This document shows, in pieces, positions 25,201-34,240 of a stretch of 64,000 nucleotides of DNA (within the stretch, counting starts at the first letter, position 1; the number at the start of each line of letters is the position of its first letter). The stretch is from positions 1-64,000 of the IMG/VR virus record IMGVR_UViG_3300010389_000003, one strand, 5' to 3'. The stretch comes from a virus. The position numbers were made by a program, and so were the translations under genes. The notes under the pieces are model-generated. The model was not told where the DNA came from. It did not search any database and saw only the letters and a program-made list of their open reading frames with translations.

Positions 25201-28200
25201 ATATCGCGACATATCCGGACGTATGATCAGAGCTTTCCCAACATATATGCTGTGGCTTATTGATGAGGGCGGAAACTTTGCTGGCGTAAAGCTCTTTGAC
25301 AATTTCTATGGTCTACAATCTGTCATTGATTTCTCATTGGTTCGATCCGAAGACATTCTTGCGGACACCCTTATTCTGAATCTTTCCAATATGTTCAGCA
25401 AGTTAACAACCGATGAGCAGGATTTCCTATTCTACGACCCGGATCAGACAGCGCCAGATGGGAGCAATTCCACAACGAATGCAATTGATAATATACGCAA
25501 TCAATACACCAACGCTCTGCGCCATACCGCCGAGCAGCCTCCAGCCTATGTGCAGGAATTAGAACATATCAGACTCCGTCCGGGCGTGAGACTGCATCTC
25601 CGTGCTGGCTATGGTGCGAATCCAAATTCTCTAGAAACAGTTTTCAATGGTGTCATTACCGAAGTTCAACAGGGTGATATCGTAACCGTGGTTGCCCAGT
25701 CTGACGCGGTGGAGCTGAGCCCTTACGTAAACACGGCAGACAAAGATGGGCACAGCGGCAAGATTGATGGTTCACTCAATACAGGTTTTTGGTTGTCGGA
25801 ACCACGAGATCTCATTGTGAGACTTCTGACTATGGGTACATCGGTGGGGAAGGAAGCAATCAGCAGGGGTACCAGGGGTACCATTTTCTCTGAGAGTAAA
25901 TTCGGTATCAAGCACTTTGGTATGATACTCTATGAACCGATGACCGAGATGGAAGAAAAAGCCAGACAGGCAAGAGTTGAATCAGCTTCTTCTGCTTTTG
26001 CACCGGGTACGAACATTTCCGCAATGCAAGAATTTCTAGGACAGGGTCAGGTTGCTGATATCACTAATGGGGTAAACTCCTTGGCCGGTGGGCATCAGGC
26101 ACCCGGAATCGTTGACGCGTTGGCCGTTACCGCTGGCAATACGTTCACCCCAGGGCTTGGTACCTTCTTCCAGCGTAATGGTGTCCTCGATTTGATGACC
26201 AGTCTGTGGGTGAATAGCTTCAAAGAACGAGATTTTGAAATATTCAAACGTAATATTTACCCAGGAAATGGCACAGGGGTAATGCAATTCGCGGGTGTTG
26301 ATACCCTCGACGCGGATATCTATTGGCAAAACTATGCCCCCGCTGGTCTTTCGACAGAGATCAACGCTGAAGCATTTAGTAGGCAACAGGTGAACCAGTA
26401 TCTCAACAACGCACTGAACGAGTCTATCAGAGATGGAGATAGGCTTTTGGAGGGCGAGTTTACGGAAGATGAGTTGGTAGAGTTGCTTGGCTCAACGCAG
26501 GCAGCCAGGCTTGAGGATCTTTTGGCCGCTAGGGGTGGTAAAGCGTTCCAGATACCAACAACTGATGTTGAAACCAATTCTGGGAATCCAGCTGCAGTAA
26601 TAGGTACAGGGATGGTCTTGGCTGGCCTAGTGAACCCAGCGCTAGGTCTAGGGGTAGGGGCACTCGGTCTAGTGGCACATGGCATCAGTTCTCGTAGTCA
26701 AAATCCTATTTACCAGTTCTTGGGCATTAGCCAGACTGTTCAGGATGATGATCTGGCAGGGTTTGATGAGGTGTCATTCCGGGCCCAGACTTTCATGAGA
26801 ACCGTATGGGACATGTTCCAGATTTGTGCTGACATGCTTCCCAATTACATTGTTTCTGTCAGACCATTTGAAGATAGATCAACGGTGTTTTATGGTAAAC
26901 CCCATTGGCTCTATACTTCTGGTGTAGTCCCATTGACCTCCGGTGTTCCGGTTGACAATGCCCTTAAGTTCGACGAGCCCAATGAGGAACAGCGCAAAAT
27001 ACTAGAGCTATTTTCTCAGGTGGCCAATAGACGATCAGACGCATCTGCAACTGACGAGTTCCTTGCCGGTTTGGGTAACTACTCTGATCCGTATAGCACT
27101 TCAATACCAACTGCTTGGGCCGGTGGAGATATTAAATCACTACCATTAGAGAACTCTGCTGGCGGCAAGATACCGCTTGGCAAGCGTAAGGTGATAGCCG
27201 GAATTGAGATGCACCTGCCGACACATGATGGTGAGCCCTCCCTTGCCGACAACCATTTGCGTCATACTTATTTTCAACAGATAGGTTCGATCGGTGGTAT
27301 TCCAGAACTGCCGACGTATTATAGGTATCCGTTTTACATGGATAGAAAGGATGGCCCAAGGGGAGGTTATGCCGGGATATACCAAAGTAGAGAGGATGCA
27401 GAAACCGCTGCCGAAGCCGAAGGAAAGAACTTCTTCTTTGATTACTCCGTACTCAAGGGGGAGGTTGGACAAACGCCGGGTGAACCAGGAGCCTTTGGTA
27501 TCTTGGATCCCGAAGAGGAAGTCTACTATTGCAATATGAGGTGGCCATACTCATCCGATAGTGGAGGCATAAAGGTTGAAGGGCAGACCCAAGATATGTT
27601 CAGACACAAAAGATTGATGGTCTTCAATGAAGACAATGGCAGGATGTGTATTTGTGTTCCCGGCGAATATGGTCCGAATGTAACAACAGGTAAGGATATG
27701 GGTCTATCACCCGAAGCCATGTTTTACCTGGGTGGCGAACTTGTAAATAATAATTTCAGAATGAGACATGAAAAATTGTCTAATCTATATATTGGTTGGG
27801 TAGACGACAATACCAAGCCGGGGCCGGTGGGTGGTTATGCAACGGCTACCACTGTCACGAACGGATACGTCGGAAATCGAAGTATTAGCGATTTGTCACC
27901 GGAACAGATTGCCGCCAGCGATACGTTAATTATAGAAATAGATTATTCTCATTCGGAAGCTTATGAAGCTATAAGTGAACTGTTCGAAAAAAACTCAGAA
28001 CGTATAGCATTCTTGAATGAATCGGGTGCGCTTTATGATCAAAGAGGCGGGCGTAAGGTGCTCATCCAGGATCTAGAGCAATTCGCTTATGATAACTTTC
28101 CTGATGATATGGGCACATTCATCAACCTCTACGGTTGGGCTTTTGAAGATATACATCCAGCGCTCGATGAAGATCGTATTTTTGGCACACGCGCTATCGA

Positions 28201-31039
28201 GCACTGGGATGATTCTACTGGCAACATGTTGTCATATCGTACCCAAGCATTGATGTACGAAAGTTGGGATCGTGAAGTTGATTCAATTGGTGGGGCCACG
28301 ATTTATAGCGATCGCGCAATTTCAATATGGAATCAGCTCAGAACAAGATTCTCCACGAATGGTCAAATACGACAGGCATATCTGCTTCACGAAGAAAACG
28401 AAGCAGCTTTTGTTGTATGGAACGCAACAAGAGACTCAGATCTTGAAGACTTTCCGGCCTTCCAAAAGGCGGTTGCACAATTCCTGCAATTTATGTGGGC
28501 TGACCCCTTTAGGCGTGCGTGGGTCACTGTGGTTGTTGATAGGAATAATAACTGGTATGACGCAGGTTCAGACTTCTTCACTGACCGAATAGACTACGAT
28601 CTTGATGATGGGTTCTGGGGTACGCTTGCGGGCCCACTCGATGAAATTGCGCTTGGGGTTGTAGATGGCACTAAGGCCACTGGTCGTTGGATTGAATCTG
28701 GATGGGACTACGTAACTGGTAGTGAACCGGACGAAGAGTTCTCAATAGGAAACCTTTTGCCGGTTTGGATACATTTCGTTGCACCGGAGAATGAAGGGGA
28801 TCGAGACACCTACATTTCAGGCTTGGCAGACAGACAGGAAGACTCTGAACCGAAAACAATCATGGATGAGTTAATAAACCAAAATCGGAGCCCAGGAAGT
28901 GATTCCACAGACGCTTGGGATGACACCGTTAGCGACATACGCAACTGGTGGGATAGGAATGTCGGAAGCGTCATAGCTGCAGTTGGAGATCTGTTTTCCG
29001 CTGTAATCACAACCTATAGGCAACAGATGGCCATGATGGGGATGAACCTCACAAATGTTGCACAGATGCAAATGCAGGCGAATGTTCTAAATCGCACCTA
29101 TAATGATAGTATCTATTACAGTGATCGATACGGTGACTCGATACTGAAAATGGCTGATAACCCATTCACACGGGAATACAACGAACCTGTTGTGGAAATT
29201 CGGGAGCCATTTCAAAGGCTTCATTATCTCAGTTCTTTCCAGCATATCCTATCTAACAACATATCTGAGAACCTGAATGACGTTAATACGGTCATGACTG
29301 CAACATCTGACGGTAAGTATCCTGTGACGGTATACTTCGATAAGGGAGCGCCTCCCGAGCGCCAAAAAGAGGGCGTTACTGAGACGGGCCTTTTCTGGGA
29401 TAACGCCAGAGGTTCTGGTATATTCAGCTTCCTTCACCCAATACTCCACCCCATGCAGACATTAAGGGGTACCGTAAAGAATTCTACTGGCGCTAGTGAT
29501 GAGACCGTCTCCAAGAGAATCGCTCTCTCGAGGCTACGTGAAGGCCTTAAGGATATTTATCAAGGAGAGATCCTCATCATCGGTGATCCAGATATCCGTC
29601 CACATGACCTGATTTACATAGGAGACGTATATTCGCGGATTTATGGCATGTGTGAAGTCGAACAAATCGTGCATCACTTTACGCCGGATCAGGGATTCGT
29701 CAGCTCGATTACGCCTAACGCTCTGGTGACCGTCAATGACCCCGCACGGTGGTCTATGCTGTCATACATTGGCGGGCTTTTTGGAATGAAAGATATCAGA
29801 GACACTCTCAGGGCTAAGTACAACATAGTCGCCGATTCATCTTCACCCATTAAGGTGGGGGACGTCACGGTGGATGCACTGCATAGATCGGTTCTGGAAC
29901 AGGCTCATGGTTCGCGACAGTACACGAACGGCAATGCTGCTCTTTTGAGGGATCTGAATAATCACAAGAATATGGGATTGATGACATGGCCCGTTTCATC
30001 AAATGGTCCAACAGAAGAGAAAGTAAACTATGGCCAAAACGATCTCAGAGAGGCCCTCGGAGATCCAACCTCCTTTACTGATTTGGTCACGAACCTCATT
30101 CCTGGAGTGGGGATGGTTCAAAAGGCATTAGATTGGGTGGCAGAGAACCTGAATGACCAGCACGGATGTTATATTCAGTATCTAAATAAAGATGGTCAAC
30201 CAATGGATGCCGGTCTATCCTACAACCAAGGTGTTGCTGTAGGCCAATGGTATAGTCGGGACGTGTTGCCAGGGATCTTAAACATACCTCATAGAATTAT
30301 TGTTGATGAACATGTCAGGATAACTTCTGATGACCTTTTGGGCGCACTAGGCTGGAATGAGGTTGACACGCATCGCACGATTAGGGATGTATCCTGGTGG
30401 GTCAATCAGACCAACAGAAATGTTCTAAAGCTGTCTGGATTCGGTCCAGATCCCATCACTGTCGGTAAGCCCAGTGTTATGATGATAAGGGTCAGAGAAG
30501 TGATCGATGGTGATACCATTGCGTTTGATTATGTACATGAAGATTTCGATTTCACTCGAGAACTTTCCAGTGATATCCAGAGCCTAAGCACCGAAGACCA
30601 CCTTAGATTACGGTTTAGTGGTATCGATACCCAGGAAATCAAGTACAAGTTCAACGATGATGATTATAAGTTTAACGAAATATCACTCGGTACAGCAGCC
30701 GCAGAATATGTTAATCTCAAATTGGTGACAGAACCACAGGAATTGGGGGTTGATCCAATTTTCGCAGTTCGAATAGACGCTTCATCCACACGTGATACAT
30801 ATGAACGTGTTCTTGGTACTATATTCCATACCGTTCCCATAGGAACTAACATTGAAGATAGACCAAGGGTACTATATGATCTGGCGAGAGAGTGGCCAAT
30901 TAACCCGTGGGACTCCTATCATCCCGATGGCAGGCCATATACCTTGAACTGGGATCTTGTTACCAAGGGGCTCGCTAACGTTTACCTTAAGGGAATTGGC
31001 ATCGGTATCAAAAACTACGAAGACGAGTTCGAGGGCTAA
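22247..31039 (+). CDS. Giant baseplate hub-like protein with C-terminal staphylococcal-nuclease domain (2930 aa)
   Basis: 2930 residues from ATG 22247. Two related beta-rich blocks occur near residues 170-380 and 615-755. Each carries a strand pair of the type HSETVVNVTLYF or GKDTVVNVSMTI, then a helix and a 'F--FE----GYPH/FVLAV-L--' segment. Around 1100-1165, RPGVRLHLRAGYGANPN followed by VFNGVITEVQQGDIVTVVAQ matches the strand pattern of phage hub proteins (gp27/gpD type). The last ~186 residues form a thermonuclease (SNase) domain: VIDGDTI with D2754 and D2756, R2789-x4-D2794-x2-E2797 in RFSGIDTQE, and R2854 in TYERVLG. These correspond to the Ca-binding and catalytic residues of staphylococcal nuclease. 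A wall peptidase gene follows directly. The hub role is inferred; the nuclease motif is seen directly. Confidence 0.7.
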   Translation: MTESEMSADDLRDIVINRLPPDIVGGTVEWQFTPNWDLLNVSEEDLGYVGIGTGRISETRVDELRAELELKFGYLVNNWELIVFGLDNFNYDNLPADVAAAIQLLGVVRVQEPALYQLASMVWPGLAALVAKYDTWRSEQLPLVEQALASGNASMEEQLARAFNREGETAFTVKIGEDVSQNLINEALEGTERENVEPATSLPWELALGASRFAIPPLNISVNSRFKVTNVSGGAIRQRNTPKFNTGHSETVVNVTLYFPNHESIWGFEGEGELDIDFDNDSEEKVDRFLSSLRGLVAAFKYSPFLPLKNQYLNSTFNMTGATLQSMSIQTLEGFPFVLAVNLTLLKFNHKAYLPMIRDFNEAIHWGRYRQYMGRAAEHISTTVGRGFLDASYKKYLNPMEVGAAKSFGTEVFTDDGGSYVLDLGKSEEFKYKNTYSKLQEFNDGRHFQLYFPRNTISDVFAPDIADFRTPTEDNYTDLNQKDMWEELMTGLGFDVIDPLNTDFEYEGVANYARYIRESSPMTDLQKMIEWLDRVQSATADQASKALFDQYVEEYIEIERRKKGSIEQNYEDELRERLQREWYALVFFGFRDTPYIQSLLNGAEVTSTGDIIKEWQVPMEQMQVDWSKVIVNGVSVTMSNNIARLQLQMQDEPVHQHIGGKDTVVNVSMTIIGEEELVSFRRVFDHINGLARLEHAHGVLGFLGIKNVVTALCGVKYVLPLNFEVDTIPGYPHVYSVSMSLVDFDIFQQKREQLDSSQQQRLIDAFGKRNPFLRIKQMWGVFNAYPDFPLSVKDSNGETVGHLDPDFYFRSFQTIDDDLTHWKKSESNRVDDGEPAASGTVPTSQLAGGYGEHGEPPTTAVDEDSSGERAFSEDSPYWSLRVDHSLGDFMDEENLQPMIGVTGDSLELMVVDTETGDIRDHAPGGILEEDLGERTLTQSGNPLLTPYANYSGAYYDSDTLNTLGLDSKAGFNPSSQFEKMMFDAQYRDISGRMIRAFPTYMLWLIDEGGNFAGVKLFDNFYGLQSVIDFSLVRSEDILADTLILNLSNMFSKLTTDEQDFLFYDPDQTAPDGSNSTTNAIDNIRNQYTNALRHTAEQPPAYVQELEHIRLRPGVRLHLRAGYGANPNSLETVFNGVITEVQQGDIVTVVAQSDAVELSPYVNTADKDGHSGKIDGSLNTGFWLSEPRDLIVRLLTMGTSVGKEAISRGTRGTIFSESKFGIKHFGMILYEPMTEMEEKARQARVESASSAFAPGTNISAMQEFLGQGQVADITNGVNSLAGGHQAPGIVDALAVTAGNTFTPGLGTFFQRNGVLDLMTSLWVNSFKERDFEIFKRNIYPGNGTGVMQFAGVDTLDADIYWQNYAPAGLSTEINAEAFSRQQVNQYLNNALNESIRDGDRLLEGEFTEDELVELLGSTQAARLEDLLAARGGKAFQIPTTDVETNSGNPAAVIGTGMVLAGLVNPALGLGVGALGLVAHGISSRSQNPIYQFLGISQTVQDDDLAGFDEVSFRAQTFMRTVWDMFQICADMLPNYIVSVRPFEDRSTVFYGKPHWLYTSGVVPLTSGVPVDNALKFDEPNEEQRKILELFSQVANRRSDASATDEFLAGLGNYSDPYSTSIPTAWAGGDIKSLPLENSAGGKIPLGKRKVIAGIEMHLPTHDGEPSLADNHLRHTYFQQIGSIGGIPELPTYYRYPFYMDRKDGPRGGYAGIYQSREDAETAAEAEGKNFFFDYSVLKGEVGQTPGEPGAFGILDPEEEVYYCNMRWPYSSDSGGIKVEGQTQDMFRHKRLMVFNEDNGRMCICVPGEYGPNVTTGKDMGLSPEAMFYLGGELVNNNFRMRHEKLSNLYIGWVDDNTKPGPVGGYATATTVTNGYVGNRSISDLSPEQIAASDTLIIEIDYSHSEAYEAISELFEKNSERIAFLNESGALYDQRGGRKVLIQDLEQFAYDNFPDDMGTFINLYGWAFEDIHPALDEDRIFGTRAIEHWDDSTGNMLSYRTQALMYESWDREVDSIGGATIYSDRAISIWNQLRTRFSTNGQIRQAYLLHEENEAAFVVWNATRDSDLEDFPAFQKAVAQFLQFMWADPFRRAWVTVVVDRNNNWYDAGSDFFTDRIDYDLDDGFWGTLAGPLDEIALGVVDGTKATGRWIESGWDYVTGSEPDEEFSIGNLLPVWIHFVAPENEGDRDTYISGLADRQEDSEPKTIMDELINQNRSPGSDSTDAWDDTVSDIRNWWDRNVGSVIAAVGDLFSAVITTYRQQMAMMGMNLTNVAQMQMQANVLNRTYNDSIYYSDRYGDSILKMADNPFTREYNEPVVEIREPFQRLHYLSSFQHILSNNISENLNDVNTVMTATSDGKYPVTVYFDKGAPPERQKEGVTETGLFWDNARGSGIFSFLHPILHPMQTLRGTVKNSTGASDETVSKRIALSRLREGLKDIYQGEILIIGDPDIRPHDLIYIGDVYSRIYGMCEVEQIVHHFTPDQGFVSSITPNALVTVNDPARWSMLSYIGGLFGMKDIRDTLRAKYNIVADSSSPIKVGDVTVDALHRSVLEQAHGSRQYTNGNAALLRDLNNHKNMGLMTWPVSSNGPTEEKVNYGQNDLREALGDPTSFTDLVTNLIPGVGMVQKALDWVAENLNDQHGCYIQYLNKDGQPMDAGLSYNQGVAVGQWYSRDVLPGILNIPHRIIVDEHVRITSDDLLGALGWNEVDTHRTIRDVSWWVNQTNRNVLKLSGFGPDPITVGKPSVMMIRVREVIDGDTIAFDYVHEDFDFTRELSSDIQSLSTEDHLRLRFSGIDTQEIKYKFNDDDYKFNEISLGTAAAEYVNLKLVTEPQELGVDPIFAVRIDASSTRDTYERVLGTIFHTVPIGTNIEDRPRVLYDLAREWPINPWDSYHPDGRPYTLNWDLVTKGLANVYLKGIGIGIKNYEDEFEG

Positions 31040-31042
31040 GCT

Positions 31043-31948
31043 ATGTCACATTTTGTTTTTAACGATCAAGATCTGCTCACCCGTAATAATCGAGCCCGTG
31101 CTGCAGGCAACAATATACGAAACAACATTTCTGAAGGGCGCCTGAAGACCACCAGAGCAGAAAGTGATGGAACTCAATTCCTTACTGTTTATACGCTTTC
31201 TGATATTATGCAGGGTGCCGCCCTATATAAGCCCGCAGAGTTTGCATTCGATGCACAAGATAAGGCTTTAACAGACTCTTTTGGGCGCTTTATTGACAAA
31301 GAGGGTGGCGGAGATATATTGAACGTTGTGAGTGGAGGAAGGCAGTCACTCCTACCGGGTAACGTTTCCGCGAGAGGTGCCAATATGACGGCAGCTTTGG
31401 AGTCTGCTGTGAACTTGACTTTTTCAACAATCGCTCCGACAGATGTTGAGTTCTACGAGGACATTTCCGGTGATGGTTTTGCGCCTCCGGGGTTTTTAGA
31501 GTTTGGAAATGGAAGAATACCAATATCGATTCTAGTTGGATTGGAAGGTCAGGCGGGACACTTCTTGCTTTGGAGTCAAGCTGCAGGGGCTTTTAACGCT
31601 ATGCGGCAGGACTCTATGAGAACCGGTTTCGTGGATCCGATTGTCTCTTCGGCATATCGAAGCTATGAAAGACAAGTGACAATGAAAGCTGAGAAAACAC
31701 AAGCAGGCCACCCTGAGCAGGCAGCCACTCCGGGTTTTTCCAAGCATGGGTGGGGCATAGCGATAGATCTGGCTAGAGGCTGGAGAAGGAATCAGAGAAA
31801 TGACAAGGGACAGACAGGTCTAGACTGGATGAAAGAAAATGCCTACAAATACGGTTTCGTTCATCCAGGTTGGGCCAAGCCACGCTCAGAGGGTGGCACT
31901 GTGCCTGAAGAATGGCATTGGGAATATCGTGGTCATTTGGTTAGATAA
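31043..31948 (+). CDS. Tail-associated M15-type (VanY-like) cell-wall peptidase
   Basis: 301 residues from ATG 31043, four bases after the hub stop. The C-terminal ~110 residues carry the M15 metallopeptidase signature. SSAYRSYERQ comes first, then SKHGWGIAIDLA with zinc ligands H235 and D242, and finally EEWHWEY with H292. All three expected zinc ligands are present. Enzymes of this family are D,D-carboxypeptidases or L-Ala-D-Glu endopeptidases acting on peptidoglycan stem peptides. The N-terminal ~190 residues are unrelated and probably dock the enzyme to the hub. Position between hub and spike genes indicates local wall opening during DNA entry rather than end-of-cycle lysis. The exact bond cut cannot be told. 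Confidence 0.8.
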   Translation: MSHFVFNDQDLLTRNNRARAAGNNIRNNISEGRLKTTRAESDGTQFLTVYTLSDIMQGAALYKPAEFAFDAQDKALTDSFGRFIDKEGGGDILNVVSGGRQSLLPGNVSARGANMTAALESAVNLTFSTIAPTDVEFYEDISGDGFAPPGFLEFGNGRIPISILVGLEGQAGHFLLWSQAAGAFNAMRQDSMRTGFVDPIVSSAYRSYERQVTMKAEKTQAGHPEQAATPGFSKHGWGIAIDLARGWRRNQRNDKGQTGLDWMKENAYKYGFVHPGWAKPRSEGGTVPEEWHWEYRGHLVR

Positions 31949-31950
31949 AA

Positions 31951-32319
31951 ATGAGACAACATAACGAGAGATTTGATAAAAATATACAAGAAAAGATCAC
32001 AAGATCGGAACAGAAGAAGGTCAACGATAGGCATGGGATGATCCTGTCATATGACCCCTTTGCCAACACTGCAACTGTGGCCCTTTCTGGTCAGGACTCA
32101 GATAACATTACGGACATACTGAAAAAGGTACCATGTCCGACCTATAATGGCATACAGCTTGTGGCACCTGAGGTTGGTCGAGGCTGCTATGTGGTTTTCA
32201 AGGGTGGACGAGAGTCGCAGCCGATGATAACCCACTTCTATAACCATGACTATAAGAAGTATGACCAGCACCGAATGAATGTAGCTGTCAGCGATCTACC
32301 AAAATACTTAACGATGTGA
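31951..32319 (+). CDS. Baseplate spike/OB-fold protein (gp5/gpV-like)
   Basis: 122 residues from ATG 31951, two bases after the peptidase stop. After a charged N-terminal helix come RHGMILSYDPFANTATVAL, then PCPTYNGIQLVAPEVGRGCY, then VVFKGGRESQPMITHFY. This is the order seen in the OB-fold of baseplate spike and gpV-type proteins (strand with 'G-I--Y-----TA-V', later 'P--G--V-V-F--G---P-I'). It would sit on the hub trimer and thread the spike. Small size means it lacks a lysozyme domain; wall hydrolysis is supplied by the neighbouring M15 protein. Confidence 0.6.
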   Translation: MRQHNERFDKNIQEKITRSEQKKVNDRHGMILSYDPFANTATVALSGQDSDNITDILKKVPCPTYNGIQLVAPEVGRGCYVVFKGGRESQPMITHFYNHDYKKYDQHRMNVAVSDLPKYLTM

Positions 32320-32323
32320 TTTG

Positions 32324-32695
32324 ATGTCAAAAGAATCAGACTTTAGAAGATCAGAGCTGGCGTCCAAGATATCTCAACAAGACAGATATGGGATGAGCGA
32401 TACGGGTGTCACAAATCCACACACCGACGCCTACATAAAACTATCTGTCAATGGGGAGGTCGAAATCTATGCTGGAAACGGAACTGGTATAATTCTCAAC
32501 CCGGACTCAAGAAGCATTACCCTTATGGGGGACTCAATCAAGTTTATTACTAATGATGAAGATGGTATGAGATGGAATGGAATGTCATTCAACAGCCAAG
32601 CCACCGAATACTCGGAGCCAGCATTACTACCATTTGAGCAGGGGACTAGACCAAATGTTTTCAGGGATTTGAACGACTATTTCGAGGATGACTGA
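32324..32695 (+). CDS. Probable tail spike tip / beta-helix protein
   Basis: 123 residues from ATG 32324; a TTG three bases earlier is an alternative. The N-terminal half is polar. Residues ~45-80 read as short alternating strands (AYIKLSVNGEVEIYAGNG, then GIILNPDSRSITLMGDSIKF), the pattern of intertwined beta-helix spikes such as gp5 C-terminal domains or gpV tips. Its place between the OB-fold and gp25-like genes fits the membrane-piercing spike. I see no His-x-His iron-binding motif as in some spike tips, so tip identity is uncertain. Confidence 0.5.
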   Translation: MSKESDFRRSELASKISQQDRYGMSDTGVTNPHTDAYIKLSVNGEVEIYAGNGTGIILNPDSRSITLMGDSIKFITNDEDGMRWNGMSFNSQATEYSEPALLPFEQGTRPNVFRDLNDYFEDD

Positions 32696-33078
32696 TGGCT
32701 GATTTATATTTTTCTGAAGATGGCGATATCAAGATATCCGTTAACGGAGACATTGCCATAACACAGACCGCTTCCAGAGATGTAGCTCAGCAGATTTATA
32801 TGCGTGTTATGACAGAATTGGGAGATTTTGTAATCTACCCAAACCTGGGTGCACAGCTTGACCAGCTGATCGGGTTACCGCAGACAGCAAAAACTGGTCA
32901 GTTTGGTGAGCAGATCATACTTGAAGCACTGAGAAGAGACGGCAGACTCAGGGGTAGGCCTATGTCGATAAAGGCAGTACCTGTCGGAAGTCAAACTATT
33001 AGATTCGACATTTATACTATGATAGAGAACAAGAATTCTCTTATTCTTTCTGTAGAACAAGATCTTGGAGTAAGCTAA
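32695..33078 (+). CDS. Baseplate wedge protein, gp25-like
   Basis: 127 residues; ATG 32695 overlaps the previous stop (TGATG). The pattern is that of the gp25/gpW-like wedge family: a strand-rich start (DIKISVNGDIAITQTASRDV), then helix AQQIYMRVMTELGDFVIYP and the NLGAQLDQLIG motif. An EQIILEALRRDGRL helix follows, then strands ending LILSVEQDLGV. Length is typical. In contractile systems gp25 forms the inner baseplate core with gp6 and nucleates sheath assembly. The next gene is the gp6/J partner, the usual pairing. Confidence 0.8.
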   Translation: MADLYFSEDGDIKISVNGDIAITQTASRDVAQQIYMRVMTELGDFVIYPNLGAQLDQLIGLPQTAKTGQFGEQIILEALRRDGRLRGRPMSIKAVPVGSQTIRFDIYTMIENKNSLILSVEQDLGVS

Positions 33079-33080
33079 TA

Positions 33081-34229
33081 ATGGCACTTTATTTGAAAAA
33101 GCAACGTTCAGAAATCCTAAGGGAAGCATTGGAAAAGGTTTCCAAAAACTCGAACCTCACAGCAACTGGGCCCGGCTCAATTATGCGAGCCCTCATAGAG
33201 AGTGTGACAACCGAGATCGGTGATCTCTTCGATGCTATGGATTTCAACATTGCCCAGAGCGTACTTACTACCGCGAATGGTAGAGCCTTAGATAAAATAG
33301 GTGCCCTGTATAATGTCAGGCGTAGAGAACTGTCGAATGTCACGGCCATCACCGCTACGGTCGGATCTTTCTACTTCTATATAGACTCACCATATATATC
33401 AGATATTGTTATACCACAAGGAACGATCGTCTATACCGCCACAGATGATTTTATTGGTCGGCAGTTCACATACCAGACAACCGAAGCTACGACAATTCCA
33501 GCAGGTCAGACGTATGCGTATGTGGGGATCAGGCCCAAATTCACAGACTCGGTCTTTACAGCTGGCGCTGGAACTCTAACTGTCCACAATTTTGTGGCAC
33601 CAGCTGGGGTCTCACTTCTTTGCAACAACGCAAAAGCAATCCCTTCGCAGATCGGATATGAATTGGATGATGACTATAGGCTTCGAATCACAAAGGGTAT
33701 CAGGGTCACTTCTGCGGGAACTCCTGAGGCTATTCGCTTCAAGGCCCTGTCTTACGAGGGGGTTCGTGATGCAAGGGTCATTCAGAACCCTTATGGTTTA
33801 GGGTCCTTCAAACTTCTAATAGTGCCAGAAAACATAAGCAATGGCAGTATACTCGTGCGTAGAATCATGAACGAGGTAAAGGCCGTTGCACCCGCAGGAT
33901 CAACAATGTTCTTGGCGCTACCCGAATCACTGCCGTTCGATGTCTCCGTAAACCTCACCATTTCGGGAAACACTACCCAGCCGACAAGAGAAAGAATACG
34001 ATCAAGAGTAAAAAGTATTATCCAAAGATATTTGAATAATCTGCTCCCAGGTGATACAGTAGTCTATAACCGAATGACATCTCTAATATTCGCAGCATCG
34101 ACGGAGATTCTGGATGTGCAAGTTACAACTTATGCCGCAAACGGGACAGAACTAGTGCGTAAAAATTATACCCCTGACATAGATCAACAAATAGTTCCTG
34201 CTGGAATTACTGTAACGACATCCAACTAA
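33081..34229 (+). CDS. Baseplate wedge protein, J/gp6-like
   Basis: 382 residues from ATG 33081. It follows the baseplate J family order. The N-terminal helix (EILREALEKVSKN) is followed by GSIMRALIESVTTEIGDLFD, then TANGRALDKIGALYNVRR. A beta domain with IPQGTIVYTATDDF follows, then LDDDYRLRITKGIRVTSAGTP and an ALSYEGVRDARVIQNPYG segment. This protein pairs with the gp25-like product to form the wedge ring that changes shape on contraction. The family assignment is among the firmest in the window. Confidence 0.85.
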   Translation: MALYLKKQRSEILREALEKVSKNSNLTATGPGSIMRALIESVTTEIGDLFDAMDFNIAQSVLTTANGRALDKIGALYNVRRRELSNVTAITATVGSFYFYIDSPYISDIVIPQGTIVYTATDDFIGRQFTYQTTEATTIPAGQTYAYVGIRPKFTDSVFTAGAGTLTVHNFVAPAGVSLLCNNAKAIPSQIGYELDDDYRLRITKGIRVTSAGTPEAIRFKALSYEGVRDARVIQNPYGLGSFKLLIVPENISNGSILVRRIMNEVKAVAPAGSTMFLALPESLPFDVSVNLTISGNTTQPTRERIRSRVKSIIQRYLNNLLPGDTVVYNRMTSLIFAASTEILDVQVTTYAANGTELVRKNYTPDIDQQIVPAGITVTTSN

Positions 34230-34240
34230 AGGTTAAATAC

